This document shows, one piece after another, positions 1 to 5,740 of a stretch of 5,935 nucleotides of DNA. Source of the DNA: Clostridiales bacterium. GTDB taxonomy: Bacteria; Bacillota; Clostridia; Oscillospirales; Oscillospiraceae. Location of the stretch: contig SFHI01000089.1 of assembly GCA_004555705.1 (NCBI GenBank), positions 1 through 5,935 on the forward strand, written 5' to 3'. The position numbers and the translations under genes are program-made. Numbering within the stretch: position 1 is the first letter of the stretch; the number at the start of each line of letters is the position of its first letter. The notes under the pieces are model-generated. The model worked only from the letters and a program-made list of their open reading frames with translations. It did not search any database and was not told the origin of the DNA.

Positions 1-36
1 GGTGATAATCGATACCCCATTCCATTCAACCGGGGG

Positions 37-69
37 ATTGCCACGCCAGTGTGCGCACTGGCTCGCAAT
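37..69. repeat. Imperfect palindrome (intergenic hairpin)
   Basis: ATTGC (37-41) pairs with GCAAT (65-69). GCCAGTG (45-51) pairs with CACTGGC (56-62) around a TGCG loop, with a small 3-nt/2-nt internal bulge between the two stems. The left flank up to position 36 has no reading frame that looks coding. It resembles the short ATTGC...GCAAT palindromes scattered between genes in many gut Clostridia, but that resemblance is from memory. No T-tract follows on either side, so it is not an obvious terminator. It may be the end of an element that continues left of the window. Confidence 0.6.
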
Positions 70-82
70 GACAGCATATATT

Positions 83-102
83 TGACAAACACCAATTTGT
101 CA
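83..102 (+). repeat. Dyad repeat copy 1 (sense, upstream of iorA)
   Basis: TGACAAA (83-89) and TTTGTCA (96-102) form a perfect 7-bp inverted repeat around the asymmetric spacer CACCAA. The core ACAAACACCAATTTGTC recurs at 4661-4675, 4968-4983 and 5712-5729, always between genes. This copy reads in the same direction as the iorA operon and ends 129 nt before the iorA start. It could be a dispersed small repeat, a protein-binding dyad or a transcript hairpin. The TTGACA at 82-87 matches a -35 box, but no -10 box follows at 16-18 nt. Confidence 0.8.
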
Positions 103-135
103 GTCACTGCGTGAAACCGACAAGCAAATCATTTT

Positions 136-187
136 TATCCCGAAGGGATACCTCAATTGTCAATTGTTCATTGTCAATTGTCAATTC
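136..187 (+). repeat. Hairpin plus 7-bp tandem array in the iorA leader
   Basis: The first part is a hairpin, TATCCC (136-141), loop GAA, GGGATA (145-150). Two bases later five heptamers run without a gap: TCAATTG (153-159), TCAATTG (160-166), TTCATTG (167-173), TCAATTG (174-180) and TCAATTC (181-187). The hairpin and array together closely match the reverse complement of 5741-5793: both show CCCGAAGGG, then ATACC, then heptamers of the type GTCAAYT with one variant unit. It is therefore a single arm of the composite element seen complete at 5741-5921. It ends 33 nt before the iorA ribosome binding site, so it is probably in the 5' leader or next to the promoter. Confidence 0.8.
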
Positions 188-231
188 ACAACATTCTGCC
201 GTCTTACCAAGCATAAAAACAGGAGGCTGTC

Positions 232-2013
232 ATGGACAAGAAAATGCTCAGCGGCAACGAAGCCATCGCCCGGGGTGTGTACGAGGCGGGCTGTCACGTT
301 GCCGCTGCCTATCCCGGAACTCCCAGTACGGAAATTCTGGAAAACATCGGAGAACATTACAAAAAGGATATCTACTGCCAGTGGGCCTGCAATGAGAAGG
401 TGGCCTTTGAAATCGCCTCCGGCGCTTCCATCGGCGGCGCCCGGGCCTTCTGCGCCTTCAAGCACGTGGGCATGAACGTGGCCACGGACCCCATCTTCAC
501 CATGGGCTACGCCGGCGTCAACGGCGGACTGGTGTTCGTCAGCGCCGACGACCCGGGCTGCCACAGCTCCCAGAACGAGCAGGACAACCGCTACTACGCC
601 CCCCACGCCAAAATCGGCATGGTGGAGCCCTCGGATTCCCAGGAATGCCGGGATTACGCCATGGCCGCGTTCCAGCTGTCGGAGCAGTTCGACATTCCCG
701 TGATGATCCGCATGACCACCCGGGTCTGCCACAGCAAGAGCATGGTGGAGTGCTCGGAGCGGCAGGAGGTGCCCGTCCGGCCCTATGAGCGGAAAACCGA
801 GAAATTCGCCCTGCTGCCCGCGGTGGCCCGGGCCCGCCACCCCCAGCGGGAGGCGTCCCTTGCCCGGATGGAGGAATACGCCAACGACTGCCCCCTGAAC
901 CGGGAGGAAGGGGACCCCAACGCGGCCATCGGCATCATCACCTCCGGCATCTCCTACCAGCACGCCCGGGAGGTATTCGGCGACACCGCCTGCTACCTGA
1001 AGCTGGGCCTGACCTATCCCCTGCCCCGCAAGCTCATTTCCGGGTTTGCCGCCCGGTTTAAGACCCTCTACGTCATCGAGGAGAACGACCCCTATCTGGA
1101 AACCGCCGTGAAGGCCCTGGGCTTCGGCCATGTGGTGGGCAAGGCGAAAATCCCCATCTGCGGTGAGCTGAACGCGGAGATCATCCGCCAGGCCCTCACC
1201 GACGCCCCCGCCCCGGAAACCTACCATGTGGACGCCGAGGCCCCCGCCCGTCCCCCCTCCATGTGCGCCGGCTGTCCCCACCGGGGCTTCTTCTACACCA
1301 TCAGCCGGAACCTGAAGCGCATCGTCCCCGTGGGCGACATCGGCTGCTACGCCCTGGGCATCAACGCTCCTCTGAATGGCTTTGACTATTCCATCTGCAT
1401 GGGCTCCGGCATCTCCTCCACCATCGGCCTGGCCCAGGCTCTCAAGCGCCAGGGGGATTCCCGGAAGGTGCTGGGCATGGTGGGCGACTCCACCTTCTTC
1501 CACTCCGGCATCAACTCCCTGATCGATGTGGTGGCCGCGGACGCCAACGTGATCGCCTGCATCCTGGACAATTCCATTACCGCCATGACCGGCCACCAGC
1601 AGAACCCCGGCACCCAGTACAACCTGATGGGCGAGCCCTCTCCGGTGATCGACATTCTGGGCATGGTGAAGGGCACCGGCCTGGCCCCCGAACGGATTCG
1701 GGTGGTGGACCCGCTGGACCTGCCCGCCATGGAGGCCGCCATCCGGGACGGCGCGGCGGTCACCGGCCCCTTCGTCATCATCACCCGCCGGCCCTGCGTC
1801 CTCATTAAGGAGGTGGCCCGGGCCAACGCCGGGAAGAAGTGCGTCATTGATCCAACCAAATGTGTCGGCTGCAAGCTGTGCACCCGCATTGCCTGTCCCG
1901 CCATCTCCTTCGCCGGGGGCAAGGCCTCCATCACCGAGGGCTCCGGCTGTACCGGCTGCGGACTGTGCGCGTCCATGTGCAAATCCGGCGCCATCACGAA
2001 GGTGGGAGGTTAA
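232..2013 (+). CDS. iorA: Indolepyruvate ferredoxin oxidoreductase, alpha subunit
   Basis: This is the catalytic subunit of a thiamine diphosphate (TPP) and iron-sulfur enzyme of the cytoplasm. It decarboxylates aryl-pyruvates with CoA and passes two electrons to ferredoxin. The 593-residue length fits the family. The N-terminal pyrimidine-binding domain opens with LSGNEAIARG (6-15) and AYPGTPSTEI (26-35). The C-terminal TPP domain has MCAGCPHRG (344-352), GDIGCYALG (368-376), and GDS (418-420) paired with LDN (445-447), the usual TPP/magnesium signature. A 2x[4Fe-4S] ferredoxin domain ends the protein: C544, C547, C550, C555-P and C573, C576, C579, C583-K. The four-residue gap before C555 is normal for this family. 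AGGAGG at 221-226 lies 5 nt before the ATG, so the start is secure. iorB follows after 1 nt. Substrate preference (indole-, phenyl- or hydroxyphenylpyruvate) cannot be read from the sequence. Confidence 0.96.
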   Translation: MDKKMLSGNEAIARGVYEAGCHVAAAYPGTPSTEILENIGEHYKKDIYCQWACNEKVAFEIASGASIGGARAFCAFKHVGMNVATDPIFTMGYAGVNGGLVFVSADDPGCHSSQNEQDNRYYAPHAKIGMVEPSDSQECRDYAMAAFQLSEQFDIPVMIRMTTRVCHSKSMVECSERQEVPVRPYERKTEKFALLPAVARARHPQREASLARMEEYANDCPLNREEGDPNAAIGIITSGISYQHAREVFGDTACYLKLGLTYPLPRKLISGFAARFKTLYVIEENDPYLETAVKALGFGHVVGKAKIPICGELNAEIIRQALTDAPAPETYHVDAEAPARPPSMCAGCPHRGFFYTISRNLKRIVPVGDIGCYALGINAPLNGFDYSICMGSGISSTIGLAQALKRQGDSRKVLGMVGDSTFFHSGINSLIDVVAADANVIACILDNSITAMTGHQQNPGTQYNLMGEPSPVIDILGMVKGTGLAPERIRVVDPLDLPAMEAAIRDGAAVTGPFVIITRRPCVLIKEVARANAGKKCVIDPTKCVGCKLCTRIACPAISFAGGKASITEGSGCTGCGLCASMCKSGAITKVGG

Positions 2014-2014
2014 T

Positions 2015-2587
2015 ATGGTTAAGAGTATTTTGCTGGTGGGCGTAGGCGGCCAGGGCACCATTCTGATTTCCAAAATCCTCAGCGCGGGCCTGGCCCAGCT
2101 GGGCTATGACGTGAAAATGAGCGAAATCCACGGCATGAGCCAGCGGGGCGGCTCCGTCAGCACCCAGGTCAAGTACGGCGACAAGGTCTACGCCCCCAAC
2201 CTGGGCCTGGGCGAGGCGGACATCATCATCTCCTTCGAAAAGTCCGAGGCTCTCCGGGCCCTGCCCTACCTGAAAAAGGGCGGCACCATCATCACCGACG
2301 AGCGGGAAATCTACTCCGTGCCCGTCCTCACGGGGGCCTGCGCCTATCCCCATGACGCCCTGGAGCAATTAAAGACTGTGGTGCCCAAACTCATGGTCAT
2401 CCGGGCGGCGGAAAAAGCCGAGGCCCTGGGCAATATCAAGGCCCAGAACATCGTCCTGCTGGGGACCCTGGTCCGGGCCATGGGTCTGGAAAAAGCGGAC
2501 TGGCACGGGCTCATTGAGAAAATGGTACCCCCCAAGGCCGTGGCCATGAATCTGGCGGCCTATGACGCGGGCTACGCCATGGAATAA
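2015..2587 (+). CDS. iorB: Indolepyruvate ferredoxin oxidoreductase, beta subunit
   Basis: This is the small partner of IorA, a 190-residue gamma-type domain of the 2-oxoacid:ferredoxin oxidoreductase family that helps bind CoA and complete the active site. It opens with a glycine-rich nucleotide-binding-like loop, VGVGGQGTILISK (8-20). The family hallmark SEIHGMSQRGGSV lies at 36-48. The reading frame is open further upstream to 1847, but the ATG at 2015 is chosen for two reasons. GGGAGG (2004-2009) sits 5 nt before it, inside the last codons of iorA, and the family fold starts at once with MVKSILLVGVGGQG. The 1-nt gap to iorA implies coupled translation of the two subunits. No truncation or missing motif is seen. 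Confidence 0.95.
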   Translation: MVKSILLVGVGGQGTILISKILSAGLAQLGYDVKMSEIHGMSQRGGSVSTQVKYGDKVYAPNLGLGEADIIISFEKSEALRALPYLKKGGTIITDEREIYSVPVLTGACAYPHDALEQLKTVVPKLMVIRAAEKAEALGNIKAQNIVLLGTLVRAMGLEKADWHGLIEKMVPPKAVAMNLAAYDAGYAME

Positions 2588-2598
2588 GGAGGCCCGGA

Positions 2599-3513
2599 AT
2601 GTATCGCAGCTTTGAGGAAATCGCGGCGGCGGCCAAGGCCCACCCCCGCAAGCGCACCCTGGCCGTGGCCGGGGCGGCGGATACCGCCGTGCTGCAGTCC
2701 GTAGTCCACGCCGCCCGGGAGGGCATCGTCAGTCCCATCCTGGTGGGCGACCGGGAGAAAATCCGGGAGCTTCTGACCCGGATGGATGTGGCGGCGGACG
2801 CCTTCCCCATTGAAAACGCCCGGAGCGGGGAAGAGCCGGACCTCAGCGCCCAGCTGGTCCGCCGGGGGGAGGCGGAGATTCTCATGAAGGGCATGGTGGA
2901 CACCGGCCCCATGCTCCGGCCCCTGGTGAAAAAGGAAAATAACCTGCGCACCGGCAGCCTGATGAGCCATGTGGTGTTCTTCGACCGGATTCCCCACTAT
3001 CATAAACTCCTTCTCCAGACCGACGGGGGCATGGTCATGTACCCCACCCTGGCGGATAAAAAGGCCATCATCGAAAACGCCGTAAGTACCCTGCACACCA
3101 TGGGCAATCCCAACCCCTCCGTGGGGGTGCTGGCCGCCATCGAGAAGGTCAACCCCAAGATGGTGGAGACCACCGACGCGGCAGAGCTGGCCCGGATGAA
3201 CCGGGATGGAGAGCTGACCGGCTGCACCGTGGTGGGCCCCATCTCCTACGACGTGGCCATGAGCGCGGAAATCGCCCGGCACAAGGGCTTCGACTGCCCC
3301 TTCTGCGGGGAGTTTGACGTGCTGATCGTGCCCAACATGACCTGCGGCAACATCCTCAGCAAGAGCTGGATCGTCACCGCCGGGGCCATGATGGCCGGAA
3401 TCATCGTGGGCGCCAAGGCCCCCGTGGTGCTGACCTCCCGGGGCGCCTCCCCGGAGGAAAAATACTACTCCATCGCCCTGGCGGCGGTGACCGCCGGAGG
3501 GGAGGCCCTATGA
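2599..3513 (+). CDS. ptb: Phosphate acyltransferase (phosphate butyryltransferase type)
   Basis: This predicted enzyme converts acyl-CoA plus phosphate to acyl-phosphate plus CoA in the cytoplasm. Its 304 residues match the usual length of Ptb and form one PTA/PTB domain. Family blocks are ILMKGMVDTGPMLRP (94-108), LRTGSLMSHVVFF (116-128), LLLQTDGGMVMYPTLADK (137-154), PISYDVAMSAEIARHKG (214-230), DVLIVPNMTCGNILSKSW (240-257) and LTSRGASPEEKYYSIALA (278-295). The ribosome binding site TAAGGAGG (2585-2592) overlaps the iorB stop codon and lies 6 nt before the ATG. Its place behind iorAB suggests that the natural substrate is the acyl-CoA made by IorAB rather than butyryl-CoA. That is inferred from context, because Ptb enzymes are known to accept several short and branched acyl groups. 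The closest alternative, phosphate acetyltransferase, is less likely given the buk partner. Confidence 0.93.
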   Translation: MYRSFEEIAAAAKAHPRKRTLAVAGAADTAVLQSVVHAAREGIVSPILVGDREKIRELLTRMDVAADAFPIENARSGEEPDLSAQLVRRGEAEILMKGMVDTGPMLRPLVKKENNLRTGSLMSHVVFFDRIPHYHKLLLQTDGGMVMYPTLADKKAIIENAVSTLHTMGNPNPSVGVLAAIEKVNPKMVETTDAAELARMNRDGELTGCTVVGPISYDVAMSAEIARHKGFDCPFCGEFDVLIVPNMTCGNILSKSWIVTAGAMMAGIIVGAKAPVVLTSRGASPEEKYYSIALAAVTAGGEAL

Positions 3514-4589
3514 GAATCCTGGTCTTAAACCCCGGCTCCACCTCCACGAAAATCGCGGTCTATGAAGCCCGGGAGCAGGTCTGGCAGGAGAACATCGAGC
3601 ATGACGGGGAAACCATCAAAAGCTATCCCACCATCTTCGCCCAGCTGGACTTCCGCACGGAGCAGGTGCGTGCCGCCCTGAAGCGCCACGGGGAACGGGA
3701 AACAGAATTCTCCTGCGTCATGTCCCGGGGCGGGCTGCTGCCGCCCCTGCCCTCCGGAGCCTACCGGGTGAATCCGGAGATGCTGGATGTGCTGGAGCAC
3801 CGGCCCATGAACCACCATGCCAGCAACCTGGGGGCCGCCATTGCCTACCGCATCGCCAAGCCCCTGGGGATTGCCGCCTACATCTATGACCCCGTCACCG
3901 TGGACGAGATGATCGACCTGGTGCGGATCACGGGCTTAAAGCAGGTCCGCCGCCACGGCCAGGGCCACAACCTGAATATGCGCTCCGCCGCCCTGCGCTA
4001 CTGCGAGGAACGGGGCCTGGCCTACGGGGAGCAAACCCTGATCGTGGCCCACCTGGGAGGCGGCATTACCCTGAGCCTCCACCATAAAGGCCGCATCATC
4101 GACATGATCTCCGACGACGAGGGCCCCTTCTCCGGGGAGCGGGCGGGGCTGATTCCCGCCTTCAAGCTGGCAAAGCTGGCCTGCGCCCCGGAAATGGACT
4201 ATGGCAAGCTGATGAAGCTCCTCCAGCGGGGCGGCGGCATGACCAGCCTCCTGGGCGAATCCGACGCCCGGAAGGTGGAGCGCCGCATCGCCGAAGGAGA
4301 CCGGGAGGCGGAACTGGTGTACGACGCCATGGCCCTCTCCGTCAGCCGGAGCATCGCCTCCCTGGCCACCGTGGTCGACGGACAGGTGGATCAGATCCTC
4401 CTCACCGGCGGCATCGCCTATTCGGGGCTGTTCCCCGGGAAAATTGAGAAACGGGTCCGCTTCATCGCCCCCGTGACGGTGCTCCCCGGCGAGAACGAGA
4501 TGCAGGCCCTGGCCGACGGCGCCGTCCGGGTACTCACCGGAGCCGAAACCGCCCGGGACTACCGGGAACCCGCCGAACGTCCCTTCTGA
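3510..4589 (+). CDS. buk: Butyrate kinase-type acyl kinase
   Basis: This acetokinase-family (ASKHA fold) enzyme makes ATP from acyl-phosphate and ADP, leaving the free acid. The length (359 aa) is typical. The phosphate loop is LNPGSTSTKIAVYE (6-19). Other family blocks are MNHHASNLGAAIAYRIA (100-116), IYDPVTVDEM (125-134), AHLGGGITLSLHHKGRIIDM (180-199), DEGPFSGERAG (203-213) and LLTGGIAYS (297-305). The ATG lies inside the ptb stop region (ATGA, 3510-3513), so translation is coupled, and GGAGG at 3498-3502 serves as ribosome binding site. Two regions depart from what I remember of classical butyrate kinases. The usual RKSIFHALNQKA-like block reads RRHGQGHNLNMRSAA here (147-161), and the loop before EGPFS is about two residues shorter. 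Both may reflect a different acyl group. It is the last gene before the terminator. Confidence 0.93.
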   Translation: MRILVLNPGSTSTKIAVYEAREQVWQENIEHDGETIKSYPTIFAQLDFRTEQVRAALKRHGERETEFSCVMSRGGLLPPLPSGAYRVNPEMLDVLEHRPMNHHASNLGAAIAYRIAKPLGIAAYIYDPVTVDEMIDLVRITGLKQVRRHGQGHNLNMRSAALRYCEERGLAYGEQTLIVAHLGGGITLSLHHKGRIIDMISDDEGPFSGERAGLIPAFKLAKLACAPEMDYGKLMKLLQRGGGMTSLLGESDARKVERRIAEGDREAELVYDAMALSVSRSIASLATVVDGQVDQILLTGGIAYSGLFPGKIEKRVRFIAPVTVLPGENEMQALADGAVRVLTGAETARDYREPAERPF

Positions 4590-4596
4590 GCAAAGC

Positions 4597-4631
4597 AAAA
4601 CGAGCGCGCCCCCCGGCGCGCCCGTTTTTTT
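4597..4631 (+). terminator. Rho-independent terminator of the ior-ptb-buk operon
   Basis: A GC-rich stem begins 11 nt after the first base past the buk stop. Positions 4601-4610 pair with 4615-4624 (GCGCGCC against GGCGCGC, one A-C mismatch at 4603/4622) around a CCCC loop. Seven T residues follow at 4625-4631. Four A residues before the stem (4597-4600) can pair with the start of the T-tract, so it may also work weakly for transcripts on the other strand. Confidence 0.93.
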
Positions 4632-4660
4632 GTTTTCGTGTATCTGCTTCATCCGTCACG

Positions 4661-4675
4661 CAAATTGGTGTTTGT
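4661..4675 (-). repeat. Dyad repeat copy 2 (antisense, downstream of buk)
   Basis: Read on the - strand this is ACAAACACCAATTTG, identical to the core of the copy at 83-102. The outer TC/GA of the dyad is lost here: the base before the core is G and the bases after it on the + strand are AGGG. It lies 71 nt past the buk stop and beyond the terminator, in opposite orientation to the operon. Confidence 0.8.
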
Positions 4676-4692
4676 AGGGATGTTGGTGGAAT

Positions 4693-4950
4693 AATACCTT
4701 CCCCCGGGGGCGGTGCGTCGCGCAGCGAATCAGAATTATAATGATTGCCAGTGGCAATCATACCACAATTCAATTGGGGGACCGCGCAGCGGTGGATGAG
4801 GAACGGCGACCGCTGGAGATTACTGAACCATCCAATTTTTTCGGAATTCGTCCAAATGTTGTACCGTAATTCCAACCGCTGCGGAATATTTCAGGTTTCG
4901 CCATTCCTCATCCGCCCCTGCGGGGCACCTTCCCCCCGGGGGAAGGTATT
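4693..4950. repeat. Nested inverted-repeat element, MITE-like (~258 bp)
   Basis: The ends are an 18-bp perfect inverted repeat: AATACCTTCCCCCGGGGG at 4693-4710 and its reverse complement at 4933-4950. Inside, a second imperfect inverted pair is visible: GGATGAGGAACGGCGACC starting at 4794 matches the reverse complement of 4894-4913 (GGATGAGGAATGGCGAAACC). Each arm carries small hairpins of its own: ACCGC-GCA-GCGGT (4781-4793), GCCCC-TGC-GGGGC (4914-4926), and ACCTTCCCCC with GGGGGAAGGT (4927-4947, one extra C). No transposase is present, so the element would be non-autonomous. CCTCATCC next to ACCTTCCCCC is, from memory, a common intergenic motif in gut Clostridia. The exact boundaries are uncertain because no clear target-site duplication is seen. 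Confidence 0.7.
4741..4761. repeat. Perfect 9-bp hairpin inside the nested element
   Basis: ATGATTGCC (4741-4749), loop AGT, GGCAATCAT (4753-4761). The AT-rich flanks have no T-tract, so it is not a standard terminator. The GATTGCC word also occurs at 36-42 in the palindrome at the left edge of the window, which hints at shared repeat building blocks. Confidence 0.75.
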
Positions 4951-4967
4951 GCTTTCCGTCATCCCGG

Positions 4968-4983
4968 CAAACACCAATTTGTC
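4968..4983 (+). repeat. Dyad repeat copy 3 (antisense, downstream of PHP gene)
   Basis: CAAACACCAATTTGTC matches the core of copy 1 in the + orientation. It ends only 3 nt from the last base of the PHP stop codon, so it lies at the very 3' end of that gene. There it reads antisense to the gene, as copy 2 does relative to buk. Confidence 0.8.
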
Positions 4984-4986
4984 TTT

Positions 4987-5652
4987 CTACAGCAGCGTAT
5001 ACCTTCTTGACCGGATCAGACGCATCATGCCCATGGAGTCGCTGGGCAGCTCGCCGGTCAGGATGCCGGAAAGGCCGATGTCCTCGGTCCGGTGGCAGTC
5101 GGAGCCTGCCAGACCCAGGAGGCCGAACTGCTCGGCATATTCCTGCGCCAGGGCGTTGCGGCTGTCGTGCCGGGGATTCTGGTTGCGCACCTCCACCCCG
5201 TCCAGGTACTGGGCGATGGCGGGGGTGCATTTTTTCCGGTAAGGGTGCGCCTGAACCACCAGCACCCCCTCAGCCCGGGCCAGGGAGGAAAAGGCCGCGA
5301 TGCCCATGCGGAACAGCGCCTCCGGCTCCCGGAGCAGGTCGTCGGCAAAGCCGTAGATCAGGTAGTCGTTCTCGCTTTCGTCAAAGCGGATCTCCGCCCC
5401 TTTGAACACCCGGATGCCCTCCTTCTCTCCCAGCTCCGCCATGGCCCGGTAGCCCGCCAGGAAGGCCTCCGCCTTGTCCCCCGGCCCCGTGGTGGAGATG
5501 CCCAGATAGTCAAAGGTGGTACGGTTGAAGTGATCCGTCACAATAATTCCATCGTAGCCCGCCTCCCTGTAACCCCGGATCAGTACCTCCGGCTCTAAGT
5601 GGGCGCATTTGCTCACGGTGCGGGTGTGCAGATGGGTTTCGATCTTGTACAA
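4987..5652 (-). CDS. PHP-domain metal-dependent phosphoesterase-like protein
   Basis: This is a 221-residue stand-alone PHP domain with no signal peptide or membrane segment, so it is presumably cytoplasmic. All expected metal-ligand motifs are present in order: HLHT (7-10), VTDHF (38-42), GAEIRF (85-90), QAHPYR (134-139), and AGSDCHR (182-188) with D185 and H187. The block DGVEVRNQNPRHDSRN (151-166) is typical of small PHP proteins related to the histidinol-phosphatase and RNase AM/YciV families. Hydrolysis of a phosphate ester is likely, but the substrate cannot be inferred. The start is TTG, because the first metal-binding histidines are residues 7 and 9 and the next methionine is residue 71. 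An AGGAGG lies 9 nt upstream. The gene stands alone, convergent with the operon, with base composition like its neighbours. No functional link to ior-ptb-buk is visible. Confidence 0.88.
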   Translation of the reverse strand: MYKIETHLHTRTVSKCAHLEPEVLIRGYREAGYDGIIVTDHFNRTTFDYLGISTTGPGDKAEAFLAGYRAMAELGEKEGIRVFKGAEIRFDESENDYLIYGFADDLLREPEALFRMGIAAFSSLARAEGVLVVQAHPYRKKCTPAIAQYLDGVEVRNQNPRHDSRNALAQEYAEQFGLLGLAGSDCHRTEDIGLSGILTGELPSDSMGMMRLIRSRRYTLL

Positions 5653-5661
5653 GGGAATCCG

Positions 5662-5667
5662 CCTCCT
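5662..5667 (-). promoter_or_regulatory. Ribosome binding site fixing the TTG start
   Basis: On the - strand AGGAGG (within AAAAGGAGGC) ends 9 nt before the TTG at 5652-5650. This strong site supports TTG as the true start of the PHP gene, since no ATG or GTG lies at a usable distance. Confidence 0.85.
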
Positions 5668-5711
5668 TTTCTAATGTTAATGTTCAGGTTCTCAGCGATA
5701 TAAAGCTGCAT

Positions 5712-5729
5712 GACAAATTGGTGTTTGTC
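5712..5729 (-). repeat. Dyad repeat copy 4 (sense, upstream of PHP gene)
   Basis: On the - strand this reads GACAAACACCAATTTGTC, the full 18-nt form shared with 84-101. It ends 59 nt before the PHP start and points the same way as the gene, mirroring copy 1 ahead of iorA. It sits 11 nt from the composite element at 5741. Confidence 0.82.
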
Positions 5730-5740
5730 GCTTCGCCGGA

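Larger units (their letters stand above)
4590..4986. other. 397-nt gap between convergent genes, no gene seen
   Basis: This stretch separates the stop codons of buk and the PHP gene. It holds the operon terminator, dyad repeat copies 2 and 3, and a large nested inverted-repeat element. Open frames crossing it on both strands lack family motifs and a convincing ribosome binding site, and they run into the antisense of the PHP gene or of buk, so I do not call a gene here. No T-tract terminator is visible for the - strand gene. Confidence 0.8.

Noticed and set aside
82..110. TTGACA (82-87) as a -35 promoter box for iorA
   Set aside because: The sequence 16-18 nt downstream (around CACTGC) does not resemble a -10 box, and the TTGACA is part of the dyad repeat rather than a conserved promoter.
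136..187. A CRISPR array from the regular repeats
   Set aside because: The units are 7 bp and directly adjacent, with no unique spacers. They are simple tandem repeats.
181..2073. A 630-codon open frame on the - strand opposite iorA
   Set aside because: It is a by-product of the strong G/C third-position bias of iorA. The translation is low-complexity (rich in G, A, H, D and V), has no family motif, and spans the repeat array and part of iorB.
2572..3282. A 236-codon open frame on the - strand opposite ptb
   Set aside because: It has the same cause and composition as the antisense frame of iorA. The + strand frame here has clear Ptb motifs and a ribosome binding site.
3936..4652. A 238-codon open frame on the - strand opposite buk, crossing the terminator
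   Set aside because: It has no recognisable motif, a shadow composition, and runs through the operon terminator hairpin and the whole C-terminal half of a well-supported buk.
4927..4947. The C/G-rich hairpin as a rho-independent terminator of the PHP gene
   Set aside because: No T-tract follows it on the - strand, where the next bases are GCCCCGC. It is better explained as part of the nested repeat element.
4745..5242. A 165-codon + strand frame across the nested repeat element into the PHP region
   Set aside because: Its first half is repeat sequence and its second half is antisense to PHP codons. No ribosome binding site or motif supports it.
5690..5729. TTGTCA plus TTTATA on the - strand as a PHP promoter
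   Set aside because: The spacing between the two boxes is far below 16-18 nt, and no better pair is visible, so I do not call a promoter.
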